Notes: generated by a model not told the origin, from the sequence alone. Positions 45,081 through 58,915 are shown, counted from the first letter of the stretch. The stretch is 64,000 nucleotides of DNA from Siphonodentalium dalli (GCA_032622095.1 CP136062.1:137718351-137782350), one strand, 5' to 3'. A program made the numbers and translations.

Positions 45081-45781
45081 AAAACAACCGATCCTTCAAA
45101 TGATTACAATAACTATACGGCTTATCACTGGAGGTTTCTCATTCACCACACCAGAAAGCCTCTAAATGTGGACCAATCGGATTAAATACATCCCCGATAC
45201 TTCGCAATGCGACATTTAGTCTATAATCTAACCAGGGTTGGGGCGATTACATTCCAATTCGATTATCTAACTGCGACATACTTTATCAGAAATGCTAACT
45301 GTTATATTATGCATTGTGTTTCCGCAATGAAATCTTCAAGAGTGGCTCAACCATTAATTGTTCTCACCTATATATCGAAAGCAATTAACGTTGTCATAAA
45401 AGTTACATACTGCAACAACGAGACATCCACGAAGATACATCCGCGAATACATACATCCTGCAGACATTTTAACCAGTACGCAATATAACTAGTACATTTG
45501 TAACCATATTTGCTCCATAGCTCCACGGACAAGGCCGTAGTGCACAAACGAGAGGGTGTAATGAACCCCACGTAATCCATTTCCTAGTCAGTAGAGGCGT
45601 CCTGCTAATTTACATATTTACATACCAAGGGGTATTGGAGCATTCGAGACTCCACTGATAGAGTTACTGTTCGTCTGGAAACAACAACGAGATTGAGTCG
45701 AAATTTTCCTAAAATGCATACGTTTCTAATATATAGATACATGTTATTTCGTCGAATGCATACCTTACGTATATATATACT

Positions 45782-46440
45782 ACTAGCCGATGAGCCCGAC
45801 GTTGTCTGGGCTATTAAAAAAACATATTTCAAGTCGATAGCTCTACCCAGCCCGACATTGTCCGGGCTATTCAAAAACCAAATTTCAAGTCGATAGCTCT
45901 ACCCGTTTCCGAGATCTGGTCTGCGCATGCACGAAGCTGGCGTCGCACGGGCTCGGCGACCCGATAAAATTCGTATCCGGGGCAAGATACATTCACATAC
46001 CAAATTTCAAGTCGATAGCTCCACCCGTTTCCGAGATCTCGCCTGCGCATGCGCGAAGCTGGCGTCGCACGGGCTCGGCGACCCGATAAAATTCGTATCC
46101 GGGGCAAGATACATTCACATACCAAATTTCAAGTCGATAGCTCCACCCGTTTCCGAGATCTCGTCTGCGCATGCGCGAAGCTGGCGTCGCACGGGCTCGG
46201 CGACCCGATAAAATTCGTATCCGGGGCAAGATACATTCACATAGCAAATTTCAAGTCGATAGCTCCACCCGTTTCCGAGATCTCGTCTGCGCATGCGCGA
46301 AGCGGGCGCCGCACGGGTCAAACTACACACACGTACCAAGTTTCATCCCGATCGGTCGAGAATCGTAGATTTGTATAAATGACAGACATACAGACAGACA
46401 GACAGACAGACAAACAGAGATATTCAACATATATATGAGA
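45782..46440. repeat. interspersed repeat with four tandem 122-bp units
   Basis: It starts 'tagccgatgagcccgacg' and ends in CAGACAGACAGACAGACA and 'atatatatgagat', as at 20028-20612. The internal unit ('aatttcaagtcgatagct', 'gagatctcgtctgcgcatgc', 'gtatccggggcaagatac') is repeated nearly exactly from 45880 to 46310. Long frames across it are repeat artefacts. Confidence 0.85.
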
Positions 46441-49392
46441 TGTTATGTACATAACAAACAATTATATATTATCATGTTCCCTGCTACCCCGTGGTATTGT
46501 GGCTATTGTGTTCACGGCAAAATCCACATAGAAATTCCACTCACACTTCCAAGTGTCAGGGGGCGTGGTTTTGTTGTCGGGCTAGGACTAGTTTGTTCGT
46601 AGAAAAACGTTCGTAAACGTCTGAATTATCGAGATTTATCGGAAGTTTTCATCTGTATAGATGTAATTTATCCTTGAAGGATTGTATATTATAAAACTGT
46701 TTCAAGTCAGTTAATGGACTCGCGACTGTAGTCTGGACATTCGTCAACTAAATGGTGTCGGCCTACGCCCTCGACCATTCTAGTTACGAATGTACAGTAG
46801 CTCGTCCATTAACCCTGACTTAACTGGGGGTGTTATATTCTTGAACCAAGATAAGATCAATATAACCATGAATTCATGCAGTCAAACCGCTCACTGTTGC
46901 TTCATAATTCCTGTTGCTAATGTTGGGTGTAATCCTCATTCTCCAAAAACTTATAGGAATATTGTTTTAAGCTTGCACTTGTAACAATCATTAGTCACAT
47001 TAGACATTCAGGGCAGGTATCGTAATGTAATGCAAAAAGTAATGGAAATGTAATTGAATTACATGACTTTTTGTGAAGTAATGCATTACATTGAATTACA
47101 TGTAAAGCAGAGAGGGCCCATTACAAACTAATTTCCTTTGTTTTGAGAAAAAGTAATGCTATCTAATGCTTTACCATTACAAAATACCATTACCCCATCC
47201 CTGATTGATGTAATGCAAAATAGTGTCCATTACAAATTACTTGCCATTGCTTGAGAAAAAGTAATGCTAGGTAATGCTTTACCATTACAGATTACCACCA
47301 CCCCATCTCTGATTGATAATATAGATCAGATATAAGGCCAATATGTACATTTTTATTTGCCGCTTAGAGGGGAGGTAAAGGGACGGTTACAACGCAAAAG
47401 AATATAAGCTAAAACACTTCAATAGAGTCGAATAAATCATGACTAAGATGCAAAAAATGTCAAATTACGCTAGCTGTACGCTTGATTATCATCGATCGTA
47501 AGTAATGATTATATGCTGATAACTTGCCAAGTCATTTGGAGGAAAATAATTAATTTTACAAGTTTGAACAAGTTGCGAAATGTGTTTTGTACTTTATGTA
47601 CCGCCAATAACAGGGGAGATCGTTTACTCGTACGAATCTACGTCAAATTTACCAAATATGCAAAATTTCCTGCATTTCAATAAAGGAACTGTTTGAATTA
47701 TGCGTTATTGAGTGATATGTGCGAGCTAATGTTTTTGAAAATAATGAATGATTAAGGGACAGTGTTTTATTTTCTTCTGTTTTTACAATTTTAACCCTTA
47801 CTACTGCCACTACTGCCAGTGCTGGGCCATCGTGGGGATTCATGCCCATGTGCATGGCGGTGGCAAACTGGCAGAATGGTATCAGTTTTAATTGTAATTT
47901 GTACAGAAATGTTTGTTGATGTTAATACACAATCATTTGAGTAAATCAATTCCAGTAGTGCGCATTACCTGAACACATATATGAAATTGAAAGCAAAGCA
48001 TTTCCTTCAAGTTCAGACTAGTATGTTTTACCAACCATAGATTCATGGTCACTGTAGTCTATTAGTAATGTCAAAACATCCATATCTTTCTGGGGACAGG
48101 TTTAACAATATAACAATCATTCACCGTGCATATGTGTTACCATTGTGTGAGTTATAACTTATGGCTCCTTGGAATATGAATACATGTAACTCATATTCGT
48201 TCCTCATTCGTATCAGCCATATTCTGATTAATATCATGTATAATGCAATGCATGCACGCTGTAGCGGTACTCAATACATAAAACATGTATCAATGCTATG
48301 TCATTCTTGTTACTAGTGTCTTTATTCACACAGTCCATATTCTTAAAAAGAATATCTAGAAACCCAAATTATTAAACCATTAAGCCAATATTGGAATTTT
48401 GCAATACTCAAAACCAAATAGTTGGAAATTTTATTAGACCAATCCTATGTAGTTGGAAATTTAATGGTCTCACCCCCCCCCCCCCCGTTGGAAACCCCTA
48501 AGAACGTCCCTGTTGCCATGGTTAAACGAACGGGCCTTCGTTGTAGATTATAAGTTAGAAATCAAATTATGATTATTTCCTCAAGAATATACTAACAGTA
48601 TGGCATAATGATGATAAGAATGCGATATTATTCACAAAACAGGCTTTGTGTTCGAGAAAATTCAGGTCGAATGTTTAATTTCTCGCAAAAATCGCAATGA
48701 ATTGTTTATAAGCAGTCACGATATTGCGTCATTTCCTTATTTAGATTCTCGCGTATTATACGTCGGTTGTAAAAACCAAAATTTGCTGATTCTACAACAA
48801 ATAACTCACAATACTAGTCATAGTAAATTCCTTATTTTGGTATGTATTACCATATATAGGTTAGGAGAAAATACTACAGCGCGACGAAACATTTTCATTG
48901 GACGATCCGGTAGTTCCAAGTGTTTGTCTATAAACAACTTGAAACGGTCCTGTAACGTGTTTCATGTTTGTTAACATAACAAAGCGTACAAAGTACTACA
49001 AACGTGACAATAACATGCAATGTACGCGATATTTATGATTTATGATTGGCATAAGAATAACATCTGTCTATTAGATAATGTTCTTTCTGTTTATGACGAT
49101 TTTAGCGGATGTGACTATTTTAACAGCGAAGTCCGCCCGTATCTTTAATAAAATGTGACAAAATCAGACACAGAAATTTGTGAGAATTGACACCAATGTT
49201 CGATATAATATACTAAATAAGGCATTTCTTGTCGCTGTCGATTGTAGTAGCCCAATTAGGCTGAATTTTTACTAAGTTCCTGGCGTCAAAACCACCCTAG
49301 CTAAAGGGGGTATTGTTCTCGAACGTCATAAAAAAAAATCCTGAATATAATAAAGGTATACTTTGAGTATGAGTATATATTATGTCACCTAT
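46441..49392. other. intergenic with ATTAC repeats
   Basis: 47010-47310 holds two diverged copies of a GTAATGCATTAC-rich element. 48420-48515 holds a fragment of the 40556-41787 element. No gene was seen; the frame at 48648-48974 has no recognisable domain. Confidence 0.45.
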
Positions 49393-50826
49393 AACCCTTG
49401 GAACAAACGTCGCACTACCGACGAATCTAATTCAATTAGAATTAGACTCGAGTTTAATTCATAATTCGTCTGTTGAAACAAACGTCGCTTTTAATTCAAG
49501 ACGAATCTAAATGATTTCTTAAAATGGCATAAAGCGTTCATCAAAACGGCTAAAATAGGAAGTTTTATATCAATTCTAAAACGTAAAATTTAGTGAGAAA
49601 ATGTGGCTTTTGACTTCCAAGCGACGAAATTAATGTTACTATTCTGAGGAGTGGAAATTATTGGTTTTATATCGCTATTTCGTAGGTATTTGATACACAT
49701 TTTAGGTCGGACATGATAAAACGTTGTACCGTTTTAACAATTTAATAGCAAGTTGAGGTCAACGCGCAATATCACTATATATTGCGTCAGTATGCCTATA
49801 TAAAACCACGTGGTAAAATAAACATGGCGGGCAGGGACGTACTGCTATAGGGTCTCGGTTGGGGGGGGGGGGGCTAATTTGCGTAATTCAATTTGCACCC
49901 CTTGGCTGTTCCTTCACATGCCTGGATAATAGACTATTCTGAATGGATCAGTAGACTTGTGATCATGCACTGGGCGGACCATGGTTCTGCCAGTAGAAGA
50001 AAAATCAGATATCTGAACCTGAAAATCCGATCATAGTTTGGCACAGCGGGAGAAAACTTTGAACATGAAAACCGCAAAAACCTATATAGCATTAGAATGG
50101 CCTCAAGCTTTCCAAGTGCTGACAATTTCCAACCTGACACCCCCCACGAAGGTTGGAAATTTTCCAACTGATGACCATTTAAGTTCATAATTTTGAACAG
50201 AAGCATAGGAAAATAATTAGCAGTTTTTTTGGCTGGCCACGGGGGTCATGAGGGACCAGGACACAGGCCATTTCAGTCAAAATGTTGGACCAAAAGTAGG
50301 AAAATATGCAAATGTTGGTCTAAAAACAACAAATTCCCCAATAATTTATTGCTGGAAAATCAAATTACAAGAACAATTTCAACCCATCGTTGATGTTAAA
50401 TTTGCACACGTCCATGCACAGTATAGCGTGTATACATATCCAAATGGAATAAATATTTATTTAGTGCGTTTACTCGCATTTAATTTGAAACAAACGTCGC
50501 ACTTTCGTCGACTCGAATTCAAATACCACCAAATTACGTCATGCTCGTTGGTGTTTTCCAGTTTCAATTGGAATTCCCTCATTAGCATATCATTATGCAG
50601 CTCGTTTGCATGTCTCCGAATTAAATTCGAGTCGACGGTGATGCGACGTTTGTTTCAAACACGGATCTCAGACGCATCAGCAATTAAATTCGTGTTGACC
50701 ACACGCATTCTTCGTCGGTAGTGCGTCTACTCGCGTTTATTTGCAACAAACGTCGCACTACCGACGAATCTAATTCAAATAATTGAATTCGATTCGTCGG
50801 TAGTGCGACGTTTGTTCCAAGGGTTA
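49393..50826. mobile_element. 1.4 kb foldback with AACCCTTGGAACAAACGTCG ends
   Basis: AACCCTTGGAACAAACGTCG and then CACTACCGACGAATCTAATT at the left are mirrored up to 50826. Shorter inverted or direct copies of 'caaacgtcgc' lie at 49480, 50492, 50645 and 50748, so the ends are themselves nested hairpins. A fragment of the 40556-41787 element is embedded at about 49835-50340. Confidence 0.75.
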
Positions 50827-51392
50827 GGGTCGAAAATACACATAAAATCGGAGAAATGTGGCGTTTATTTGTATGCATATGCATTTGAAGTAGGTCCTAA
50901 ATAACAAATTAAGATCATTGGTCTGTCAGGTTAGGTTAGGTTGACTTATTAATTTATAAAAATTTAACCACTCCCATTGCCATATTTGTCATGATCGGTA
51001 CTTTTTGTCAAAACCTGATGAAAATAGCAAGAAAGTATTTGAAATAAATCGTAAATAAGAAAATACTCGAGTACAGGCTTACACACTGCGCAGTTCTCTC
51101 TGTTAAATATCGCTCCAGTGCGTTCGTTGTATGAGCCTGTGTGTATATATATAACTATAGGCTGCCGTGGGTGGCACGCTTCTTTATAAGTGTTTACGTC
51201 CTATAGAAGTTATTTATGAAAAGCTCCAAATTTAGCCCTTGTATTACGTCGGGTATTCCCCACAATCGTCCATTGCGTGGGATATATAGTTCTTCCTAGC
51301 TTGGAAAATTTTGCCAAAATTCACAAAGTTTGATTGGATTATTTGCTAAAGGTAAGGATATGATGATGGTATGATGACGATACCGATGGTGG

Positions 51393-51423
<31 letters not shown>

Positions 51424-53628
51424 AACGAGGGTGACGACGACTAAGATTGCGACGACTAACATGATGTTGACGATGCTATACTGATGAATTGATGATGCTG
51501 ATAAAGGTGATGAAGATGGTGATGATGATGATGATGATGAGGAGGAGGACGATGGCGACGATCATGGTTTACTTAGACTAACGATTTTGAAATAATGGAC
51601 CATGCATCTTTCCGCCGCAGTATGCTAACTTAACTGCCATTGCGGCACATATGTGCATGTATTGAATTCCTTGTGCATATGTGCATGTCAACACTCCAAT
51701 GTACTTTGTTGTGCTGTTGAGTATTATACTCAGTTCAGCTGATCTTTGAGTTATATATAGCCTCACTTCACCGTATTGACTCCAAAAAAAAGTCACCAGG
51801 AATGAGTGCACATTCACAGACCGTATTATGGGGGTCGACAGCTAGGGATCGATACTTTTTCAGAATCAGAATCAGAATTTATTTTCCAATAACCGGACAT
51901 GCCCGGTATGATCGACAGTACAGATAATATTACACAGTACATACATATATTTAATCGTGCGTATGGAAACAATATTAAAAAATGTGTACACGTGCACATG
52001 GGTTGGGGTGGACTGGGTGTGTGTGACTATAACATCGGATCTGATAACTAAATCGCTTGGGTGAGGTGGCAAGTCTTTTGTTCACATTTGCCTCGCATAT
52101 TTCGCCGTATATGGATGCACGTACATACATGCACGTTAATATCGCGCGATATGCATATGGGGGCGTCAGAATAGGGTATATATTCGTTCGTATTTTCGCG
52201 GTGGTGGGTGGAACATACTTACTGTGCGCCCCACTGCGTCGGTTATTTCAAGGGTGCTGTGATCATCAAGGGGAGGGCAAGGGGGTTTCAGATTCGGAAG
52301 GCATGGATAAGTGCTGACGGTAGAAAGTTTTTAGTAAAACCCTTGTTTGTGGGCAAGAGTGGCAGCTAAACCTATAAAAAAAAGTGTTGAAGGGGACTCT
52401 GGGTTGGAAAATGTGCTGAAGGCTTTGATATCGGCGTGGACCCAGTTATGCATTCGTGTTACTGATATGCTGGCACCCGTCAGCATTTTGTTTTCAATTC
52501 AGTAATTGGAACGTAAATAATTAATTCTAGCAGAAATCGTGGCAGAGGCAAACACAAAAACAACGTCATTTCAACAAAATTTCCAAACCTGTGTTCCCTT
52601 CATCACTTTGTTTAGGCGAGAATGAACCCTTCAGCTCTACGTGCAATTGCAAACATCGCAAAATTAACAATACGATTATCTCGCGATTACGGAAGACATA
52701 TTTTGTAGATGGTTTGCATTCATTTTGTGTGCGATACTGATCAATACGCAGTCAATGACGCGGCGACGTGGGGTGTCAACAATTGGAAATTTAAAGTGTA
52801 GTATACAATTTTCCTAACAAAGAATATAAAGAAATATAAAATTAAATCTTCGAAAAGCAAAGCTACCATTTCAAACCAGTTGATTCACCGAAAATCTAAG
52901 AAATTTTGTCGAAGAAGACACCGCTTGTGATATTAAATTGGCTACATATTCCAAAATAACAATTCCTGGTTTTCAAGACAAACACAACTTTTCCTACCAA
53001 ATTAAATGAATATATTTGAACTAATCAATTGGTGAGTGTATACTAGATTACAATATCAGCTCTCAGTTTGTGTGATTTTCGTGAATAGGATTCAACACCA
53101 GTTCTATTTAAAGGCCCACTTAATTTTCGGACCCCCAGATTACTTTATATAAAATATACGCCATATTATATACCATTTGAAAGAGGAAGCTCCAAAACAT
53201 TGTATTATCAACTTATCCGGTGTAATAAACTGTGGACATGTTTTTGTTGAGTTAACAATGCGTTTTGTCATCAAGATTGAAGTATTATTTTCAATGCAGG
53301 GGGAATAACTCTATATATTAAAGATAGTATTCTTCCCGTTTCATTGAAAAAGTTTGAATTATGTTGCATTCTGGGTGCCAGAGGGGGGGGGGGGGGAGTC
53401 TTCAGCAGTTTTCTATTTCTCTGTGGGCATCTTCTGAGACACAGATGTTTCAAATAGTGATGAATTATAGTATTTTAATCATATTTAATGGCATAGATTG
53501 TTATTAAAACAGTATATCAAGTCACTTTAAAAATAATAATCGGCGACTCGAAAATTAAGTGGGCACCAATCGGAAAAGATGTCAAGTTTACTATGAATGC
53601 ACTTCAGTGATATATCGAGTTTTTTTAA
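50827..53628. other. intergenic with GAT-type microsatellites
   Basis: 51380-51560 is rich in GAT/GAC trinucleotides (GATGATGATGATGATGAT at about 51400). The sequence 51070-51250 resembles 27540-27950 ('gcgcagttctctctgt', 'gttcgttgtat'). No exon is recognised. Confidence 0.45.
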
Positions 53629-53888
53629 CCCTTCAATGACTGGAGCTTCCTGAAATTTTGCGAAAACCCTGTGCCAATGCATTCTCGTATATATATGCGA
53701 GTCTCCCATATGGAGCATCGCATATATATATAAGAGAATACATTGGACTAACAATATTTACCTTGACATTGTAAGTCAGTGCATTCTCTTATAAATGGGA
53801 GGCTCTCTATGGGATGCATATGTAAGATAATGTACTGGCATGGGGTTCTTGAATTCTGCACCAGCACGCAGCTCCCGTCATGAAAGGG
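53629..53888. mobile_element. TTAA-type MITE just upstream of CARD copy 2
   Basis: The left flank is TTAA (53625-53628). The ends are CCCTTCAATGACTGGAGCT and AGCTCCCGTCATGAAAGGG, and the right flank is TTAT. It holds shared-hairpin arms at about 53668-53745. It ends 15 bp before the conserved 5' block of the gene. Confidence 0.75.
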
Positions 53889-53903
53889 TTATCGTCCAGT
53901 TGT

Positions 53904-54013
53904 GAGGAACTGTGATCTCTGTGAGGGTGAACACAATTATGTCACCTCAGCAGGTTTAGCGCCATCTTGGAAGTATATATTTCATTCTAGGGTGAAGTAT
54001 ACGTACGTGCAGT
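53904..54013 (+). promoter_or_regulatory. conserved 5' flank/5'UTR of CARD gene copy 2
   Basis: Homologous to 31130-31251. The MITE at 53629-53888 sits directly upstream, so any promoter beyond this block has been displaced or replaced relative to copy 1. Confidence 0.6.
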
Positions 54014-54155
54014 ATGTCCGACGCGTACAGGATACAAGACCACGAGATGCACAAGAATCTGCAGCTTCAATACAATGTCTTCCAAGTATTCCGGGAGAAA
54101 ATCATACGCATGGTCGATCCAAATCACATGACGTCATATTTTGTTGACGTTGCTA
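54014..54155 (+). CDS. CARD gene copy 2, exon 1
   Basis: ATG at 54014 (in CAGTATGTCCG, as in copy 1) opens 47 codons plus one base to the donor GCTA|GTAAGT. The peptide carries QYNVFQVFREKIIRMVDPNH and then MTSYFVDV, the pattern of the first helices of an RLR-type CARD. Joining exons 1-5 gives 211 codons, and exon 6 adds at least 279 more before the window ends. Two CARD-like regions followed by a long unstructured linker fits a MAVS-like adaptor or an RLR with an expanded linker. The missing 3' end (membrane anchor or helicase) would decide. Another frame from 53902 overlaps here but is not conserved in copy 1. Confidence 0.7.
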
Positions 54156-54723
54156 GTAAGTGCATGATACTTTAAAGGTACACACTCAGATTCGATGGTC
54201 CCCGCATCATCAGATTCCAACAACAACAACATTACTTCAAAAGACACTTTAATTATCAGAATTGATTAATTAAAAAAAAATAATGCTAACCACTGTCAAC
54301 TCTAGTATAACATTTTCGAAAACACGTTATATATAAACAAAATACAGCGTATTTGGTATCGAGAGTATGTGTCGATGGGCTCGTCGATTATTTCCTAGGC
54401 CGCCAGGTGGTGAAAAATAACAGATTTCAAAAATCGATATCTGATAACTGTGAGCTTTGATGTGTGGGTTCCTCGACTCGAATCAATTTTTTTTTACCAC
54501 CGATCGAAGCCAAAGAAATAGTAATTTAGGAGCGTTAATTCTGATTATGTATCTTTAACCAAAGCTACAGATTTATATGCCCTTTCGAGGGCAGGGATTT
54601 CAGAAAATGACATATGTATGTGACAGCATCACCCCACCCCCCCCCCCATAACCTGATCGGGTTAAATTATAGCGAAAGAACTGGTTATAGAAGATCAGCC
54701 AAACTATGTTTTCACTCTTGTAT

Positions 54724-54844
54724 GGCATTACTTACCTAGGGAAACAAATTGTTGGATATCTGGACTATTTCTTTTCAATTATTGGTGTGTGGTTAAGAAA
54801 TAGTCCAGATATCCAACAATTTGTTTCCCTAGGTAAGTAATGCC
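54724..54844. repeat. perfect hairpin, about 50-bp arms
   Basis: GGCATTACTTACCTAGGGAA through TTGTTGGATATCTGGACTAT is mirrored to 54844 around an 18-bp loop. The distal end overlaps the next foldback. Confidence 0.9.
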
Positions 54845-55026
54845 CTAAAAAATCGACTCCTTAACCACAGAAGAATTATGGGTAATTTTTCAGGATTTAG
54901 CCGGAAATATGGCTTGTTATAGTGAGAGCTTTCCGATGAATGGCAACAAGCCATATTTCGACTAAATCCTGAAAAATTACCCATAATTCTGCTGTGGTTA
55001 AGGAGTCGATTATTTAGGGCATTACT
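54838..55026. mobile_element. foldback family member with GTAATGCCCTAAA ends
   Basis: TAATGCCCTAAAAAATCGAC is mirrored by GTCGATTATTTAGGGCATTA. Inner arms are 'ccacagaagaattatgggta' and 'tcaggatttag'. Related to 36484-36626. Confidence 0.8.
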
Positions 55027-55916
55027 GTACATTGATATTTCCAGCTTCACTGGTCATGCGTGGTACATGTATACCAAATGAATTTATGTATGACTCGTCA
55101 AACAAGTTTAAGCTTACTGTGTCAGTATCTGTGCGGATATGACTTTAGTCACTCAGTAATTATACAGTCAAAAGAGTATCTCACCTTTAGGGAGCCTATT
55201 GTATTTCTTGGGGAAACAACTTGTCAGTTCTCTGAGTCGCGCGCAGAATGAAGTAACCAGATTTCTATTATATATTTGAAAATCTGTTGAGTACGAAGTA
55301 ATGTTATGGATGGCAGATTAGCCTAAATGCGAAAATACAAATTGTCGCTGTCGAGAACTTTTTGTACAGTTTTCAAGAAAATGTATCAAATAAATGTTAT
55401 ATTATATACTCATTTAAGTTACTGTATAGTCACTAGCCAGTGACTGGCTTGAGTTTAAGCCCCGCGTCAACATATTTTTTACATGATCATGTGTGCAACG
55501 TGTTGCCAAATCCACTATCCGTCAATTAGTTTGATTACCTTTTGTATACACGGAAATTCTTAATTTAATTTATGGCTCCATCCATGAATTAAATTTATAT
55601 CAAATTATTAACTTTGATTTTAAGATAACATATTAACCTGAACGTTTTCAGAATACATCTTCGACTCAAATTAATTATTTTTCTGTATATTATCGGTATT
55701 AGATCGTTGTTATTACCGGGATTTTATTGAGAATGGCGTACAGTACCCCTTTAATGTGCTATATAAAACTAAAGGTCAGTCTAATGCAATTATCATCCAA
55801 AATACAGTCAGAACCAAGTTATGATATTGTAGAAAATTGCCCAAATGTTCATTCTATAAAAAACAAGAGGACAGCATAGAATATCTCTCGCAAAGGTGGC
55901 TTTCCATTGAGGTTAA

Positions 55917-56054
55917 AGGGGGACTGTACATTAAATTCGGTCATTTACAGGACCATCTCCTTTTATATTCAATAGAATATGTGCAACAAATGAATAAATT
56001 TGAGCCATGGATTAGTGCAAAATACATGAGCCGGATTTAGTGCACAGTACTCTT
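55917..56054. mobile_element. short TTAA-flanked MITE (AGGGGGACTGTAC ends)
   Basis: TTAA at 55913-55916 and 56055-56058. The same ends and inner words as 38557-38752 ('aggaccatctccttttat', 'ccggatttagtgcacagta'). Confidence 0.7.
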
Positions 56055-57561
56055 TTAAGATATATTCATTTCTTTCCTCCATTTCGGACTCCATATTAAT
56101 GGAAAATCAAAACTAACCAACACCTTTCAAGTAAAGATAATGTATGGCATGATGTAGTAATTTTAACACCAACACTGTTGACAAATAAGCCACAGGGCTC
56201 GATTTAGCAAAATTGCACATTTCTGTAATCACTTTTGGGTATCATTCATCGTCGATTTGACCATAGCCACTAGTGATTCCGTTGGTTTTACTGTCATTTT
56301 CGTGAACAATATAAATTTGTCCCTTTAAAAAAGTTGGTGTAAACTTGATCTACCTTGGGTAGGGGTACCCGACCACTTTTGACGTTTGGCCGCTGCACTA
56401 TTTTGTGTTACGGAAGCATGGGCGATCTTTATAAGAGGCGGTTATTGGAATTCTTAATATAGGCTCAGATAGGCTGATAAAAATCAAAACGTATTAAAGA
56501 TGGTCTATCTCTTCTAAATATGTTTTATATAGTTTCCGGTGTATGACATAATAAAATGAGTCGAAGAGACCTGTCCGGAAGGAAACACTTCCATCAATCA
56601 ATATTTATTTTATGTCGATATTTTCTTATTTGATGGGATAATCCATTGGGACAATGTTTCGTTACTAATTATATATTTTTTAGATATAATTATCCCATAT
56701 GCTACGCTCCGAACAAACGCGAGTCGTAAAATGTTCCAAATTGATTGTATGTATATTATACCAGAAAATTCGAAATAAAATCAATGTTAATTCATGAAAG
56801 CGTTTCCGGACATGGATCTTCGATTCATTTCTATTATTTTATACCCAGGTAACACTTGTTTTAGGGACAGAAACTTCCTATGTCCAAAGTCGATATCTTG
56901 CTATCAAAACCTCATATTAATGGGCTCATGGGTCCGGTGTGATTATTTTTCAGTAAAAACAAAAACGTACAGATGGTGGTTGTATGGTGACTTTTGAACT
57001 GGTTTACCTGTTAAAGGCACGGGCGGCGTTCGTTGCAGAAATATTCATAGTTGTTCAAATCGCCATCAACAGAAGGAATATTAATATATATATATAGTTT
57101 TGTTCATATGCTGCCAAACACAATCAGCGCGTAAATAGTATATTGTCGTCAAGATGTACGATGGTATACGTAAACAAGAGCCTGCTCGTGTTACAGAAGT
57201 TTTGCTTCTGTTTACATAACACAGCGAAATTCTATTGGTTACCCACACGCAAATGATATAAACGCTCTTTACTATTTCCATATCAGGAAAAACAGTAACA
57301 AGTAACGCTCTTTATGTTCACCATATATATCCGGATCTAAACAAAAGCCAGGTTATGTAACGTTTTTTTGCGTTTGTTTACATAACAAAGGAAAAACATT
57401 TGACAATAACATACTGTTTATGCCCTTTTGTTCTGATATGTATAAGAACAAGGTCTGTCTATATTTTACTATTCTTTCTGTTTATGATGGTTTTTGACGG
57501 AGGTGAATATTTTAACAGCCAACACCGCCCGTATCTTTAATCACTGAGTTTCTATTTCCAG

Positions 57562-57675
57562 GTCGCTTACCGAGACCAGATACGATCGTCCAGATTGATT
57601 ACATGAATCGTTTCCTGGAGGAAGTCCAGCGTGAAAATCTAACTGCAAAATTTATTGACTCTTTGTACAAAGAGA
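57562..57675 (+). CDS. CARD gene copy 2, exon 2
   Basis: A 114-bp phase 1-1 exon after CTATTTCCAG, ending GAGA|GTGAGT. It encodes RLPRPDTIVQIDYMNRFLEE and then VQRENLTAKFIDSLYKE. Differences from copy 1 (35387-35500) are few and conservative, which suggests purifying selection. Confidence 0.72.
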
Positions 57676-58915
57676 GTGAGTACACACACACACCTGTATA
57701 TATAGCCTTCGCGAGTGTTGATTTATAGATGTCATTGCGGAGGAGGGGCATGATCAGAAAATCCACTCAAGCTAACGAATTTGTGTGACTTAGCCATGTT
57801 CGCGTTTTAGCGTTGATTAGGATACCCACGATTGTCTTTGGGTTTATTTGGGTGTATGATAGATAAGAACCTTCGGATTTTTTTGATTTTTTTTGCTGTT
57901 GCCAATTTCATTCTTCCATACTCCAGTTCTCTATTGCGTTCTTTCACAAATGCTCAGGGGAAAAATGTGAGCAGTGTGCGTGGGATCATTATCGAGGGGG
58001 ATGTCATATTTACTGGCGCTAATAGGGTCATTGTCCATCACGTTTCAAACTTTCAATGTGCCCAGCTTTAAACAATATGTTTTGGTGCAACTTGACTTCT
58101 TTGCAGTTTTTTGGTGCGCTTGTTACCGAAATCTCCCATCTGACCATATGACACAGGATTATAGTCACAGGTCCCCGACACAAAATTGGCCATAACTCTG
58201 AAAGTACCTTATACATATAGGTACTCTTAGTGCCATGACCAATTTTGTGTCAGAGACCTGTGGATATAGTCATTTACATGTATAAAATACAAAAGATCTG
58301 GCTAAAATTTGCGGGTTTTTTTTTTCGCAACACACTGACTAGGGTTAGTCACAAGCATATAGGGTCACTTTGACTAACCCATATCTCTCAGCGAGTCACT
58401 ATGACTAACTCCCGTGTTAGTCACAGTGACTAAGTTACATCAAGAATAGCTCTAATTGCAACAGAAGTCTTGAATTATGCTTAATATTAATAGTCATTGC
58501 TAAAATTATATTTCCTTTTTATCACAGTACATGTTCACCTTCTCGGTGACTCATAGACGTTAAAATTAGTCATTATGACACAATCCTGGTAAATTTTAGT
58601 AACACAAGTGTAGTCTAATGGCCTGCTAATTCGCTTTGACTAACCGGACATTCCTTAGTCGTTATTACTAACATCACCCTAGTCACTGACTGTCATATTG
58701 GCTTACTGTTGTTCTTTAATGCACAATTTAAAAAAACTGCATAGTGACAATTTATACAACAAAAAGCGCAAACTGGACACACAAGGGGACCAATTTCCAA
58801 AGCTGTACCCAAACCCAAAAACACACACAAAATGCGACAATGGTTGCATTCAGCTTCACTGAACTATATATATATATACTTATTGATAATGTCATTCATG
58901 TTCACCTATCGTCAG
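57676..58915. other. intron 2 of CARD copy 2
   Basis: A hairpin at about 58165-58263 mirrors 'acaggtccccgacacaaaatt'. 58330-58700 has many GTTAGTCA/TGACTAAC words in both orientations. No exon is seen. Confidence 0.5.

Larger units (their letters stand above)
54156..57561. other. intron 1 of CARD copy 2
   Basis: Contains the C8/C9 run at 54638-54648, hairpins and MITEs listed separately, and relics shared with other repeats (54440-54545 matches 14050-14150). The sequence 57100-57420 has repeated 'gtttacataacacagcgaa'-type words. No additional CARD exon was recognised. Confidence 0.45.

Noticed and set aside
45871-46378. Several 65-109 codon frames on both strands
   Set aside because: They come from the tandem 122-bp repeat and repeat the same words in shifted frames.
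50248-50721. 157-codon frame
   Set aside because: It lies wholly in the 49393-50826 foldback and an embedded repeat fragment; the composition is not protein-like.
53902-54147. Alternative 81-codon frame over CARD copy 2 exon 1
   Set aside because: The frame is not open in copy 1 and does not join exon 2 in phase. The ATG at 54014 does both.
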